NCBI GenBank assembly: GCA_018713055.1
Contig: DVFW01000029.1
Span: 1 to 9,890, forward strand
Source of the DNA: Scatavimonas merdigallinarum
GTDB lineage: Bacteria > Bacillota > Clostridia > Oscillospirales > Acutalibacteraceae
Length of the DNA stretch: 9,890 bases
Direction of reading: 5' to 3'
Each line of letters begins with the position of its first letter. The first letter of the stretch is position 1. The translations under genes and the position numbers were made by a program. Shown one piece after another: positions 1 to 6,627 of this stretch. The notes below the pieces were generated by a model. The model saw only the letters and a list, made by a program, of their open reading frames with translations. It did not search any database and was not told the DNA's origin.

Positions 1-998
1 TCTTCATGTTCTTTATAGGTATCTATACAGGCTATTTTTTCGTTTGGCTTCTTCCCAATCTCATTTATTTCAGAAAAAGAAAAGAGTTATTTTCCCCAGC
101 GCCAAATGCAGGCATACACAACACAGGTAAATATACTGTGAAAGAAGCCTACAATAGGGTAAGTCAATTTCCGCTCCACACAAATTGGTACTGGTTTTAT
201 GTTTATTTGCGCTTTCCCATCAGATTTCTTACATCTTTGTACGCATTATGGAGTGTACTGTCTTTTTATCTTGAATATTCCTTGATAGATATGCCAGCAG
301 AACAAAGTTTTATCGTTTTCTTAAATATTGTTTTACTCGTTTTTGGTGTTATTGTATTTATCCTGATGCTGCAATTACATAAAAGCGCCTATCGGTTAAA
401 TTTTATTTATTTAGCGGGTGAGGTGGTCTATATGGCATACTCTTCTGTTATAACCGCAAGGATGACCGCGCCGGAAGCAACCCCTCTCATGTACGGTGCT
501 GCATTTTTATTTTCCCTGCTTCTGTCCTCTCTTGTTTGGTTTCTCCCTAACTTCTTTTATTTTCAAAAAAGAAAGGGATTGTTTTTCCCTGCGTTGGACA
601 CGCACGCAAAAATATTTAAGTATAACGGCATCGACTGCGATAGAAGAAGTTTTGTGAAGCAGACGGCTTATATCGCCTGTGTAGAAAAAACCATAGACGA
701 AATAAAAACAGAAATTAACTCTTTGCAGAAAGCTTCCGAAGTACAATCACTACAGCATCAGGCGCTGCTTGACGCGTATACCATTGCACAACAACTAAAG
801 CAAAACCGGCAACTTACTTTCAGCGAAGCCTATAACCGGCTTATGCATAAAAAAACGCACGGTTTAACGGCTGCACAGCCTGTAAAGAAAACACCGCAGG
901 AATCTGCATCGCATGTCAACCAGGGCCTAATCATCTTTCTGGTTTTGGGCGCAATCATTGGTATATCCATGATCATTTATGGGTTGGCGACAATTTAA
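1..998 (+). CDS. Multi-pass membrane protein with duplicated module, 5' end outside window
   Basis: Unrecognised integral membrane protein. The frame is open to the left edge. The first ATG is at 6, but the module structure argues that the real start lies upstream. Counting from that ATG (330 residues), the segment VWLLPNLIYFRKRKELF (13-29) recurs as VWFLPNFFYFQKRKGLF (177-193), each following a membrane helix. An EAYNR motif also occurs twice (47-51, 274-278). The second module is preceded by about 110 residues containing helices near 74-93, 101-122 and 131-149, and the equivalent part of the first module is missing, so it should lie left of the window. Residues 210-290 are soluble and partly helical. 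A final helix spans about 307-328. The DNA is AT-rich like the adjacent Fic gene, and both are probably cargo of the element carrying the recombinase. Function is unknown; transport, sensing or phage defence cannot be told apart here. Confidence 0.75.
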   Translation, partial: FMFFIGIYTGYFFVWLLPNLIYFRKRKELFSPAPNAGIHNTGKYTVKEAYNRVSQFPLHTNWYWFYVYLRFPIRFLTSLYALWSVLSFYLEYSLIDMPAEQSFIVFLNIVLLVFGVIVFILMLQLHKSAYRLNFIYLAGEVVYMAYSSVITARMTAPEATPLMYGAAFLFSLLLSSLVWFLPNFFYFQKRKGLFFPALDTHAKIFKYNGIDCDRRSFVKQTAYIACVEKTIDEIKTEINSLQKASEVQSLQHQALLDAYTIAQQLKQNRQLTFSEAYNRLMHKKTHGLTAAQPVKKTPQESASHVNQGLIIFLVLGAIIGISMIIYGLATI

Positions 999-1095
999 AT
1001 CTGCCAAATTATTTTTAGCTCCTACTTAGGTTTTAAAGACCAAAGCAGCATATTTCTATCGTTCTTAAACAAATCCACATTTTAACTTGCACGAT

Positions 1096-1136
1096 AACAA
1101 AAATAAACCGTTCCCGGTTTTTCGGAAACGGTTTAT
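1096..1136 (-). terminator. Intrinsic terminator of the Fic gene
   Basis: Inverted repeat 1103-1116 / 1123-1136 with a 6-nt loop. Read on the minus strand, all 14 positions pair, including one G:U wobble, and the stem is followed by a T-rich tail (TTTTGTT). On the plus strand the wobble becomes a C/A mismatch and the downstream sequence is A-rich, so the signal serves the minus-strand Fic gene, which ends 17 nt before the stem. Confidence 0.8.
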
Positions 1137-1152
1137 AAAAACAAAATGTAGC

Positions 1153-2241
1153 TTATTGCATCATATCAAGCAGGGCAAAAAAGTAAAACTTAGCATTCCG
1201 TGTTTGTTGATCTTTAAAAAGAATATTTTCCTTACGCATAATATTAATATAATTTCTTAAAGTATTTTTATTAATTCCGGTTTCACGGTGAAGCGTATCC
1301 ACTGTAAAAATCGGTGTTTTAAAAATAGCTTTTACTACCAGATCAACATTTACCGTATTAATTTTGCTCTTAATAGAAGCTGTCACATCTTTACTGAGAC
1401 TTTCCAAATTGTCTATAAAGGCTATATCCCGCGTAGTTTGGTTGATCACAGAGGTAAGAAAAAATTGGATCCAGTTTGTAAAACCTTCTGTATTGAGTGC
1501 TCTTGTTCCCTGCAAATAAGAATAATATTTGATTTTATTCTTTTCAAGCTCCTGGCTTAGAAAAAAATAAGGGCTGGAAATTACATTTTGTTTGTATAAG
1601 TATATAGGGATCAAAACACGGCCAACTCTTCCGTTTCCATCGGGGAACGGATGAATGGTTTCAAACTGCGCATGAATCAGCGCAGCTTTTATAAGGGCAG
1701 GAATTCCATCCTCAAAATTATAATCTGCGTTGATATATTTTTCTAAATTTCCCATTAAGCTTTCTACGCTGGAGGCAACCGGCGGAACATGTTCCCCAAC
1801 GCGGTTTTGCTGCGTACGAAACTCGCCTGCAATGAATTTTGAGTTTTTTCGAATATTTCCACTTAGCAAAATTTTGTGGATTTCTTTAATCATTTTATTC
1901 GTAATGGGTAACGTTTCCACCTGTTTACTTGCTATTTTTAAAGCTTCATTATATCTTAGCACTTCCTGCAAATCCTGATTTTTGGTTTTTTTGCTTCCTT
2001 CTAATTCGGCTTCGTAAACTGCATCTATGGTGGTTTGCGTCCCTTCTATTCTTGTCGAATACAATGACTCCAAACGCAGCATATGACTTACGGAATACGT
2101 AATATGCCAATTGCTTTGTTTCATTTTTTCATTAAACGCACCTATATTCATAGAAGCCTGCGCAAACGCATTTGCAAATTCCATGAAAGCAATGTTTTTT
2201 TTATCAAACGGAAATAACATTGGCTCAAATGGTTTAAGCAT
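1153..2241 (-). CDS. Fic family protein, class II (self-inhibited), with C-terminal winged helix
   Basis: Fic enzymes transfer AMP or a related group from a nucleotide to hydroxyl side chains of target proteins. The ATG at 2241 is chosen because GAGGTG (2253-2248) lies 6 nt upstream; a GTG at 2250 is part of that binding site and would add three residues. Numbering from the GTG, the catalytic motif HPFPDGNGRVGR is intact at 200-211. The target-binding flap region (GEFRTQQNRVGEH) is at 142-154. An inhibitory-helix motif S-TRI-EG at 65-70 matches (S/T)xxxE(G/N) and lies N-terminal to the catalytic core, which defines class II. Residues 303-347 look like a winged helix-turn-helix (LHRETGINKNTLRNYI), common in stand-alone Fic proteins. 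Length (362 residues) is normal. Its own promoter and terminator make it a single-gene unit. Target and nucleotide are unknown; no separate antitoxin is visible, as expected with the built-in inhibitory motif. Confidence 0.92.
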   Translation of the reverse strand: MLKPFEPMLFPFDKKNIAFMEFANAFAQASMNIGAFNEKMKQSNWHITYSVSHMLRLESLYSTRIEGTQTTIDAVYEAELEGSKKTKNQDLQEVLRYNEALKIASKQVETLPITNKMIKEIHKILLSGNIRKNSKFIAGEFRTQQNRVGEHVPPVASSVESLMGNLEKYINADYNFEDGIPALIKAALIHAQFETIHPFPDGNGRVGRVLIPIYLYKQNVISSPYFFLSQELEKNKIKYYSYLQGTRALNTEGFTNWIQFFLTSVINQTTRDIAFIDNLESLSKDVTASIKSKINTVNVDLVVKAIFKTPIFTVDTLHRETGINKNTLRNYINIMRKENILFKDQQTRNAKFYFFALLDMMQ

Positions 2242-2247
2242 AGTTAG

Positions 2248-2253
2248 CACCTC
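2248..2253 (-). promoter_or_regulatory. Ribosome binding site that fixes the Fic start
   Basis: GAGGTG on the minus strand, 6 nt before the ATG at 2241. The GTG inside it (2250-2248) is in frame and could be taken as the start, but it then has no binding site of its own at normal spacing. Confidence 0.75.
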
Positions 2254-2270
2254 TTTTCTTCCTATTTTAT

Positions 2271-2299
2271 ATTATATCCATATTTTTAATTTTATACAA
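2271..2299 (-). promoter_or_regulatory. Candidate sigma-A promoter for the Fic gene
   Basis: A perfect -10 (TATAAT, 2276-2271) lies 17 bp from a weak -35 (TTGTAT, 2299-2294). It is about 30 nt upstream of the Fic ATG, giving a leader of some 20-25 nt. The surroundings are very AT-rich, so the -10 alone could arise by chance. Confidence 0.5.
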
Positions 2300-2315
2300 C
2301 AATTTTATTTAAAAA

Positions 2316-2329
2316 AATGTTCTAACATT
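2316..2329. repeat. Palindrome AATGTT-CT-AACATT between Fic and recombinase
   Basis: Perfect 6-bp inverted repeat with a 2-nt centre, extended by A/T tracts on both sides. It sits between two divergently transcribed genes, 17 bp upstream of the Fic -35 box. This is a suitable place for an operator acting on one or both genes, possibly through the winged helix of the Fic protein; that link is inference. In such AT-rich DNA a chance palindrome is also possible. Confidence 0.4.
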
Positions 2330-2395
2330 ATTTTTTTAATATAGTTCATTGGTTTTTCTGTCCCTATAAATCTTAGCAAAAAGGAGGCTCATGCT

Positions 2396-3901
2396 ATGCA
2401 AAACGCCATATATTTGCGTAAATCTCGTGCCGACCAGGGCACCGTGGAAGACACCCTGCGCAAGCATAAAGAAACATTGCTGGACTATGCCGCTAAGCAT
2501 AACATCTTCGTGTCCCTGAACGATATTTACGAGGAGGTCATTTCGGGCGAAAGTCTATATGCACGTCCGCAAATGCTCCGCCTGCTTTCCGATGTAGAAG
2601 CAGGCAAATTTTCCGCCGTTTTATGCATGGACATCGACCGCTTGGGGCGCGGCGGCATGTCTGACCAGGGGATTATTTTAGATACCTTCAAAAGCAGCAA
2701 TACAAAAATTATTACGCCTGCAAAAACGTACGATTTGAACGATGAATTAGACGAAAACAATATGGAGTTTGCAGCATTCATTGCGCGCTTTGAATATAAG
2801 CAGATCCGCAAGCGTATGCGCGCCGGTGTTAAAAAAAGCATACAGGACGGCTGTTACCTTGCAAACGCGCCCTACGGATATGTAAATATTACGGAAAACA
2901 AGCGCGCAACGCTTGCCATCCAGCCAGAGGAGGCCGCATATGTGCGGCAGATATTTGATATGTACGTAAACCAGGGCATAGGCTGCCAGACCATTGCGGA
3001 CAACATGAACGCTATGGGGGCAAAGCCGCACCGCGCCGCGCAGTTTGGACGTACATCTGTTATGACAATCTTAAAGAATCCCGTGTACATTGGAAAAATT
3101 GTGTGGGATAAAAAAACGCATATCCGGAAAAACAGCAAAGGCAACAGTAAACACATAATTATTTCGAACCCGCAGGATAAATGGACTGTCACCCAGGGGT
3201 TACATCCGCCGATTATTGATCCGGAAACTTTTTCAAAAGCGCAGGAGATCATCCAAAACCGTTACCATCCGCCGGCCTTTACCGGCGTGGTTATCAACCC
3301 GCTTTCGGGGCTGATTGTGTGCAAAAACTGCGGCGGTGTCATGCAGCGTGCCGCCAATTGCAAGGGCGGCCCGTTCTGTTTGTGCCAAAAGCGCGGGTGC
3401 ATGCCCATGTCTAAGCTTGCTTATGTTGAGCAGTCGCTGCTTGGCAAGCTGCAGCTTGCTGCCGACGAGCTGGCGGCCGCTGCACAAAACCCACGGCCCC
3501 CAGCCGCCTCCAAAGAAGATTATCAAAAAATTATAAAAGAGATAGACCACCAAATTAAAACCGTCCGGCAGCAGATCAGCCGTTTGCAGGACCTGCTGGA
3601 GCAGAACGTATATGATATTCCTACCTTTTTAGAGCGCCAGAAAAAGCACAGCGAAAAATTAGCCGCCTTGGAAAATAAAAAGACGTCGATCCTCCGGCAG
3701 GCAAACGCCCACAGAGAGATCGACATCCAGAAAACCAGGCAAAGAATCACAGAAGTGCTGGCAGCTTACGCAACCGCTGCTCCTCAGCAAAAAAATATTT
3801 TACTTAAAACCATTGTGGAAAAGGCCGTATACTACAAGGAAAAAGGCTGGGCGCCGGCACAATTTGAGCTTGAGGTTGCTTTAAGACCTTCGTTCTTGTA
3901 A
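2396..3901 (+). CDS. Large serine recombinase (site-specific integrase/excisionase)
   Basis: Catalyses site-specific recombination through a 5'-phosphoserine link, integrating or excising the DNA that carries it. The catalytic domain is at about 1-145: YLRKSR places the nucleophile at S10 and a catalytic arginine at R8, and DRLGR is at 81-85. The recombinase domain begins near APYGY (158-162) and runs to about 290. A zinc ribbon follows with C309, C312, C330 and C335. A charged, coiled-coil-prone segment occupies about 375-435. The 501-residue length is normal for the family and no key residue is missing. AAAAAGGAGG ends 9 nt before the ATG, a strong binding site; a TATAAA at 2365-2370 may be its -10, but no good -35 was found. 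The gene is divergent from fic and converges on a truncated host gene that starts at 4023. A recombinase at the very edge of an element, abutting a split gene, is the usual layout for such elements. Confidence 0.95.
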   Translation: MQNAIYLRKSRADQGTVEDTLRKHKETLLDYAAKHNIFVSLNDIYEEVISGESLYARPQMLRLLSDVEAGKFSAVLCMDIDRLGRGGMSDQGIILDTFKSSNTKIITPAKTYDLNDELDENNMEFAAFIARFEYKQIRKRMRAGVKKSIQDGCYLANAPYGYVNITENKRATLAIQPEEAAYVRQIFDMYVNQGIGCQTIADNMNAMGAKPHRAAQFGRTSVMTILKNPVYIGKIVWDKKTHIRKNSKGNSKHIIISNPQDKWTVTQGLHPPIIDPETFSKAQEIIQNRYHPPAFTGVVINPLSGLIVCKNCGGVMQRAANCKGGPFCLCQKRGCMPMSKLAYVEQSLLGKLQLAADELAAAAQNPRPPAASKEDYQKIIKEIDHQIKTVRQQISRLQDLLEQNVYDIPTFLERQKKHSEKLAALENKKTSILRQANAHREIDIQKTRQRITEVLAAYATAAPQQKNILLKTIVEKAVYYKEKGWAPAQFELEVALRPSFL

Positions 3902-3925
3902 CTTGCACAATGTTCCTCTCCACAA
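3890..3925. other. Inferred element-chromosome junction (att site region)
   Basis: Within a few dozen bases the recombinase ends (stop 3899-3901) and the conserved N-terminal part of an oppositely oriented host gene begins. Protein similarity to the recalled clostridial family fades after GEEHC, whose last codon is 3909-3907, so crossover probably lies close to 3900-3920. No clear imperfect inverted repeat of the kind expected in serine-integrase att sites was found by eye. The exact core dinucleotide cannot be placed without the other end of the element or an empty site. Confidence 0.45.
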
Positions 3926-4023
3926 CTGTCATATACCCTGTAGGCATCAATACATACGGCCTCTTTTTCACATCCGGGTTCGTAATTGCAGCCTGCGGCT
4001 GAAGAAAATTCTGTTTCCGCCAT
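3902..4023 (-). pseudogene. 5' fragment of a Cys-rich clostridial host gene, interrupted by the element
   Basis: The ATG at 4023 is preceded by AAGGAGG at 7-nt spacing, an excellent ribosome binding site, so this is a genuine gene start. The first 39 residues include CNYEPGC and KEAVCIDAYRVYDSCGEEHC. I recall similar openings (AVCID-YRV-DSC-DKDC, then LEDLRVY) in conserved clostridial proteins of unknown function that continue for well over 100 further residues; this is memory, not a search. Here the frame departs from that pattern after C39 and runs antisense into the recombinase tail, stopping at 3834-3832 after 63 codons. The sharp loss of pattern at the recombinase stop points to insertion rather than decay. 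The missing part should lie on the minus strand beyond the left end of the element. It would be restored by excision. The alternative is a real 63-residue protein, which its antisense tail makes unlikely. Confidence 0.6.
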
Positions 4024-4103
4024 AAAAGTTCCTCCTTATTTCAAGGGCTTTTTGAAAACCTGTACCCTTTACCTGCTTTCAAATTGGCCCATAGCTTTAC
4101 TAA

Positions 4104-4131
4104 TATTGTATGGAGGACGCCTTTTATTGTT
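4104..4131 (-). promoter_or_regulatory. Candidate promoter of the interrupted gene (sigma-K-like or sigma-A)
   Basis: On the minus strand, CATACAATA (4112-4104) fits the sigma-K -10 pattern CATAnnnTA exactly, and AAC (4131-4129) stands 16 bp upstream, the sigma-K -35 pattern and spacing. The same bases also give a sigma-A reading: GTAACA (4133-4128), 17 bp, TACAAT (4110-4105), with 4/6 and 5/6 matches. The leader to the ATG at 4023 would be roughly 75 nt. The site begins just after the pcrA stop, so the gene has its own promoter. Which sigma factor uses it cannot be decided from sequence. Confidence 0.45.
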
Positions 4132-4137
4132 ACAGTT

Positions 4138-6501
4138 TTATATTTTCTCCAGCTTTGCAAAATTGGCCATGATCCGCTTTGTTCCCACACTTTCAAATGC
4201 AATTTCTAAAAGTATATCATTGCCCATAGGGGTCGCTCCCAAAACCATGCCCACCCCAAATGCTTTATGGCGTACTTGGTCTCCCGGCGCAAGCGCAGGC
4301 AGCGGGGCGGCGGCCGTCTGTGCTGCTCTGTTCATCGTTTGTGATGCAAAAGCCGGCGTACGGCCATGCCAGGCCGGCGTTTGCATGGATGCCGCCGCGT
4401 GCAGGTTTCCCGTTTCTTCCAGCAGTTCGCCGGGGATCTCCATGGCAAAGCGGGAAAGCCGGTTTCTTTGCGTCATGCCAAACAGCATGCGCTGTCTGGC
4501 ATGACAAAGGTACAGGCGCTGCTTTGCTCTTGTAATGCCCACATAGGCAAGACGCCTTTCTTCTGCAAGCTCTTCCTCCAGTAAGGTTGCCTGCTTTCCG
4601 GGGAAAATCCCATCCTCCATTCCCGGTATAAAAACAACGGGAAACTCCAGCCCCTTGGCGCTGTGCAGCGTCATCAGCACAACACAGTCTGCACCGGTAT
4701 CATAGTTGTCAATATCGGTAAACAGAGCGATCTCTTCCAAAAAGCCGGAAAGACTCGCCTGGTCTCCGTTATCTTCTTCATATTTTAAAATATTGGACAA
4801 AAGCTCATTGATATTCTCAATCCGGTTGTCACTGTCTTGCTTTTCTTTTTTCAACCAGTCGATATAACCGGTCCGTTCTAAAACAGCGTGATACACCTCT
4901 TCCAAAGAAACATCGTCCCGGCCTGCCAGTTCCGCCAACTCTTCGAGCATTGTACAAAAGTTTTGTAATTTGGAGCAAGCACGCTTGAGCGGCTCATATT
5001 GTTCTGCATGCCGGATCACGTCATACAGGCTTTCCCCCAGTACAGACGAAATTTCCACCGCATGTCCAATTGTGGTATCCCCTATCCCTCTTTTGGGTTT
5101 GTTAATAATCCGTCTGAGCCGTACATCGTCAGACAAATTGCCGGCCACCTGCAGATACGCGGTGATATCCTTGATTTCCTCTCGGTCATAAAAGCGGTGC
5201 CCTCCAATCAGCCTGTATGGTATCCCACTGCGGCTAAAGCTGTGTTCTATCGCGTTTGACTGCGCATTCATTCGGTAAAGCACGGCAAAATCAGAATATT
5301 TTTTCCCTTTTGCCACCTGGTTTAAAATGGTATCGGCAATAAACGCAGCCTCTTCGCGCTCGTCATATGCAGTATGTAGCTCTATTTTGTCCCCCACCGC
5401 ATTTTGTGTCCACAACGTTTTTCCTTTTCTTCCCTTATTGTTGCGGATTACGCCGTTTGCAGCATTTAAAATATTTTGCGTAGATCGGTAATTTTGTTCA
5501 AGCCGAATAACAGCGGCATTGTCATACGTTGTTTCAAAACTCAAAATATTTTCAATAGTAGCGCCTCTAAATTTATAAATACTTTGATCATCATCCCCCA
5601 CGACACAAATATTTTTCCATTTTTCTGCAAGCATTTTTACAAACCTGTACTGCACGCGGTTTGTGTCCTGATATTCATCTACCATAATATATTTAAATTG
5701 ATTTTGGTACAGCTCCAGCACATCCGGCGCCTGTTCAAAAAGCCTGATCGTGTTGCACAAAATATCGTCAAAATCCATTGCATCGGAAGCACGCAGGCGT
5801 TCCTGATACAACGCATACGCTTTTGCCACAGACGCCATCCGGTTGTCATTACCGGCTTCTTCCTTCACCTGGTCCGGCGTGGCCAACCTGTCCTTTGCAC
5901 GCGATATTTCTGCCAGCACACTGCGGTGCGGAAGCACCTTTTCATCATATTGCAGCGTTTTCAAACAGTCTTTTATCAGCCGCTGCTGATCCTGCGTATC
6001 GTACACGGTAAAGTTACGGCTGTAACCGATCCGGTCGCCAAAGCGGCGTAAAATTCTGGAACAGGCGCTGTGAAAGGTTGCCGCCCAGATTGCTTCGCTT
6101 CCTTCTCCTATTTTTGCTGCAATACGGTCTTTAAGTTCTCCTGCCGCTTTATTGGTAAATGTAATTGCCAGGATCTGCCACGGACGCGGTGGATAAACCG
6201 AGAGCTTTTTTGCCAGTTCTTCGTTTATATTTCCCTGTTCAGCGGCGTTTTTCATCTGCTGAATTTCTTCTTCAGAAAAATCCTCCCTGACCCAATGGCT
6301 TTGGTATGCATCACCGTATTTGAGTAAATTTGCAATCCTGTTGACCAGAACGGTGGTTTTTCCACTTCCTGCACCAGCCAGGATTAGCAAGGGCCCCTGT
6401 GTGGTAAATACCGCCTTACGCTGCATATCGTTCATTTCGGAAAATTCCGTTTCCAAAATTTTTTTTCTCAAATTTAACAATTCTTCTTTCGTTACACTCA
6501 A
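4138..6501 (-). CDS. pcrA: ATP-dependent DNA helicase PcrA (UvrD/Rep, superfamily 1A)
   Basis: 3'-to-5' DNA helicase used in nucleotide excision repair, in plasmid and phage rolling-circle replication, and in removing RecA and stalled RNA polymerase. All helicase motifs are intact: Q motif glutamine Q27, Walker A AGAGSGKT (42-49), Ia TFTNKAA (114-120), II DEYQDT (275-280), III GDDDQSIYKFRG (302-313), IV QNYRST (336-341), V TLHSAKGLE (611-619) and VI VGITRA (654-659). The C-terminus (about 738-787) is the PcrA Tudor-like domain. Motifs I and Ia are separated by about 45 extra residues (60-105). The start is TTG at 6501, because a TAG two codons upstream excludes a longer form; AAAGGA lies 12 nt before it, rather far. 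No clear promoter was seen in the short gap after the upstream terminator. The direct repeat GGAAAGGAT at 6540-6532 and 6521-6513 lies in this leader. Confidence 0.95.
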   Translation of the reverse strand: MSVTKEELLNLRKKILETEFSEMNDMQRKAVFTTQGPLLILAGAGSGKTTVLVNRIANLLKYGDAYQSHWVREDFSEEEIQQMKNAAEQGNINEELAKKLSVYPPRPWQILAITFTNKAAGELKDRIAAKIGEGSEAIWAATFHSACSRILRRFGDRIGYSRNFTVYDTQDQQRLIKDCLKTLQYDEKVLPHRSVLAEISRAKDRLATPDQVKEEAGNDNRMASVAKAYALYQERLRASDAMDFDDILCNTIRLFEQAPDVLELYQNQFKYIMVDEYQDTNRVQYRFVKMLAEKWKNICVVGDDDQSIYKFRGATIENILSFETTYDNAAVIRLEQNYRSTQNILNAANGVIRNNKGRKGKTLWTQNAVGDKIELHTAYDEREEAAFIADTILNQVAKGKKYSDFAVLYRMNAQSNAIEHSFSRSGIPYRLIGGHRFYDREEIKDITAYLQVAGNLSDDVRLRRIINKPKRGIGDTTIGHAVEISSVLGESLYDVIRHAEQYEPLKRACSKLQNFCTMLEELAELAGRDDVSLEEVYHAVLERTGYIDWLKKEKQDSDNRIENINELLSNILKYEEDNGDQASLSGFLEEIALFTDIDNYDTGADCVVLMTLHSAKGLEFPVVFIPGMEDGIFPGKQATLLEEELAEERRLAYVGITRAKQRLYLCHARQRMLFGMTQRNRLSRFAMEIPGELLEETGNLHAAASMQTPAWHGRTPAFASQTMNRAAQTAAAPLPALAPGDQVRHKAFGVGMVLGATPMGNDILLEIAFESVGTKRIMANFAKLEKI

Positions 6502-6570
6502 GCGCTACACAAATCCTTTCCAAAAAAGCTTATCCTTTCCGACCTTTAAGAGCAGCGGAAAAGAATCCAT

Positions 6571-6610
6571 AAGAAAAACACAGCCGCAGGGCTTTTTAGC
6601 AGCGGCTGTG
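6571..6610 (-). terminator. Intrinsic terminator of the lipoprotein operon
   Basis: Perfect 9-bp stem CACAGCCGC / GCGGCTGTG (6579-6587 and 6602-6610) around a 14-nt loop. On the minus strand it is followed by TTTTTCTT. It ends the glycosyltransferase-esterase-lipoprotein transcript, 17 nt after the lipoprotein stop, and separates it from pcrA. Confidence 0.88.
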
Positions 6611-6627
6611 CCAGATACAGGGCCGGT

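Noticed and set aside
3832..3901. Extension of the interrupted gene to a 63-codon protein ending at 3832
   Set aside because: Codons 42-63 are antisense to the recombinase C-terminus and show no family pattern, so they are more likely post-insertion read-through than native sequence.
4036..4085. Short inverted repeats (TTTCAA/TTGAAA, AAGGG/CCCTT) as a terminator for pcrA or the recombinase
   Set aside because: Stems are 5-7 bp, AT-rich or with loops over 15 nt, and lack a T-run in the right place on either strand.
3986..4504. Plus-strand open frame of 172 codons over the pcrA 3' end
   Set aside because: Antisense to the well-supported PcrA C-terminal domain; composition is that of a shadow frame and it has no ribosome binding site.
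5476..6051. Plus-strand open frame of 191 codons inside pcrA
   Set aside because: Lies fully opposite conserved helicase motifs; rich in C, H, F and I as expected for an antisense shadow.
6513..6540. Direct repeat GGAAAGGAT twice at 19-bp spacing as a regulatory site
   Set aside because: Two purine-rich copies that resemble ribosome binding sites; too little to claim an operator. Recorded only within the pcrA entry.
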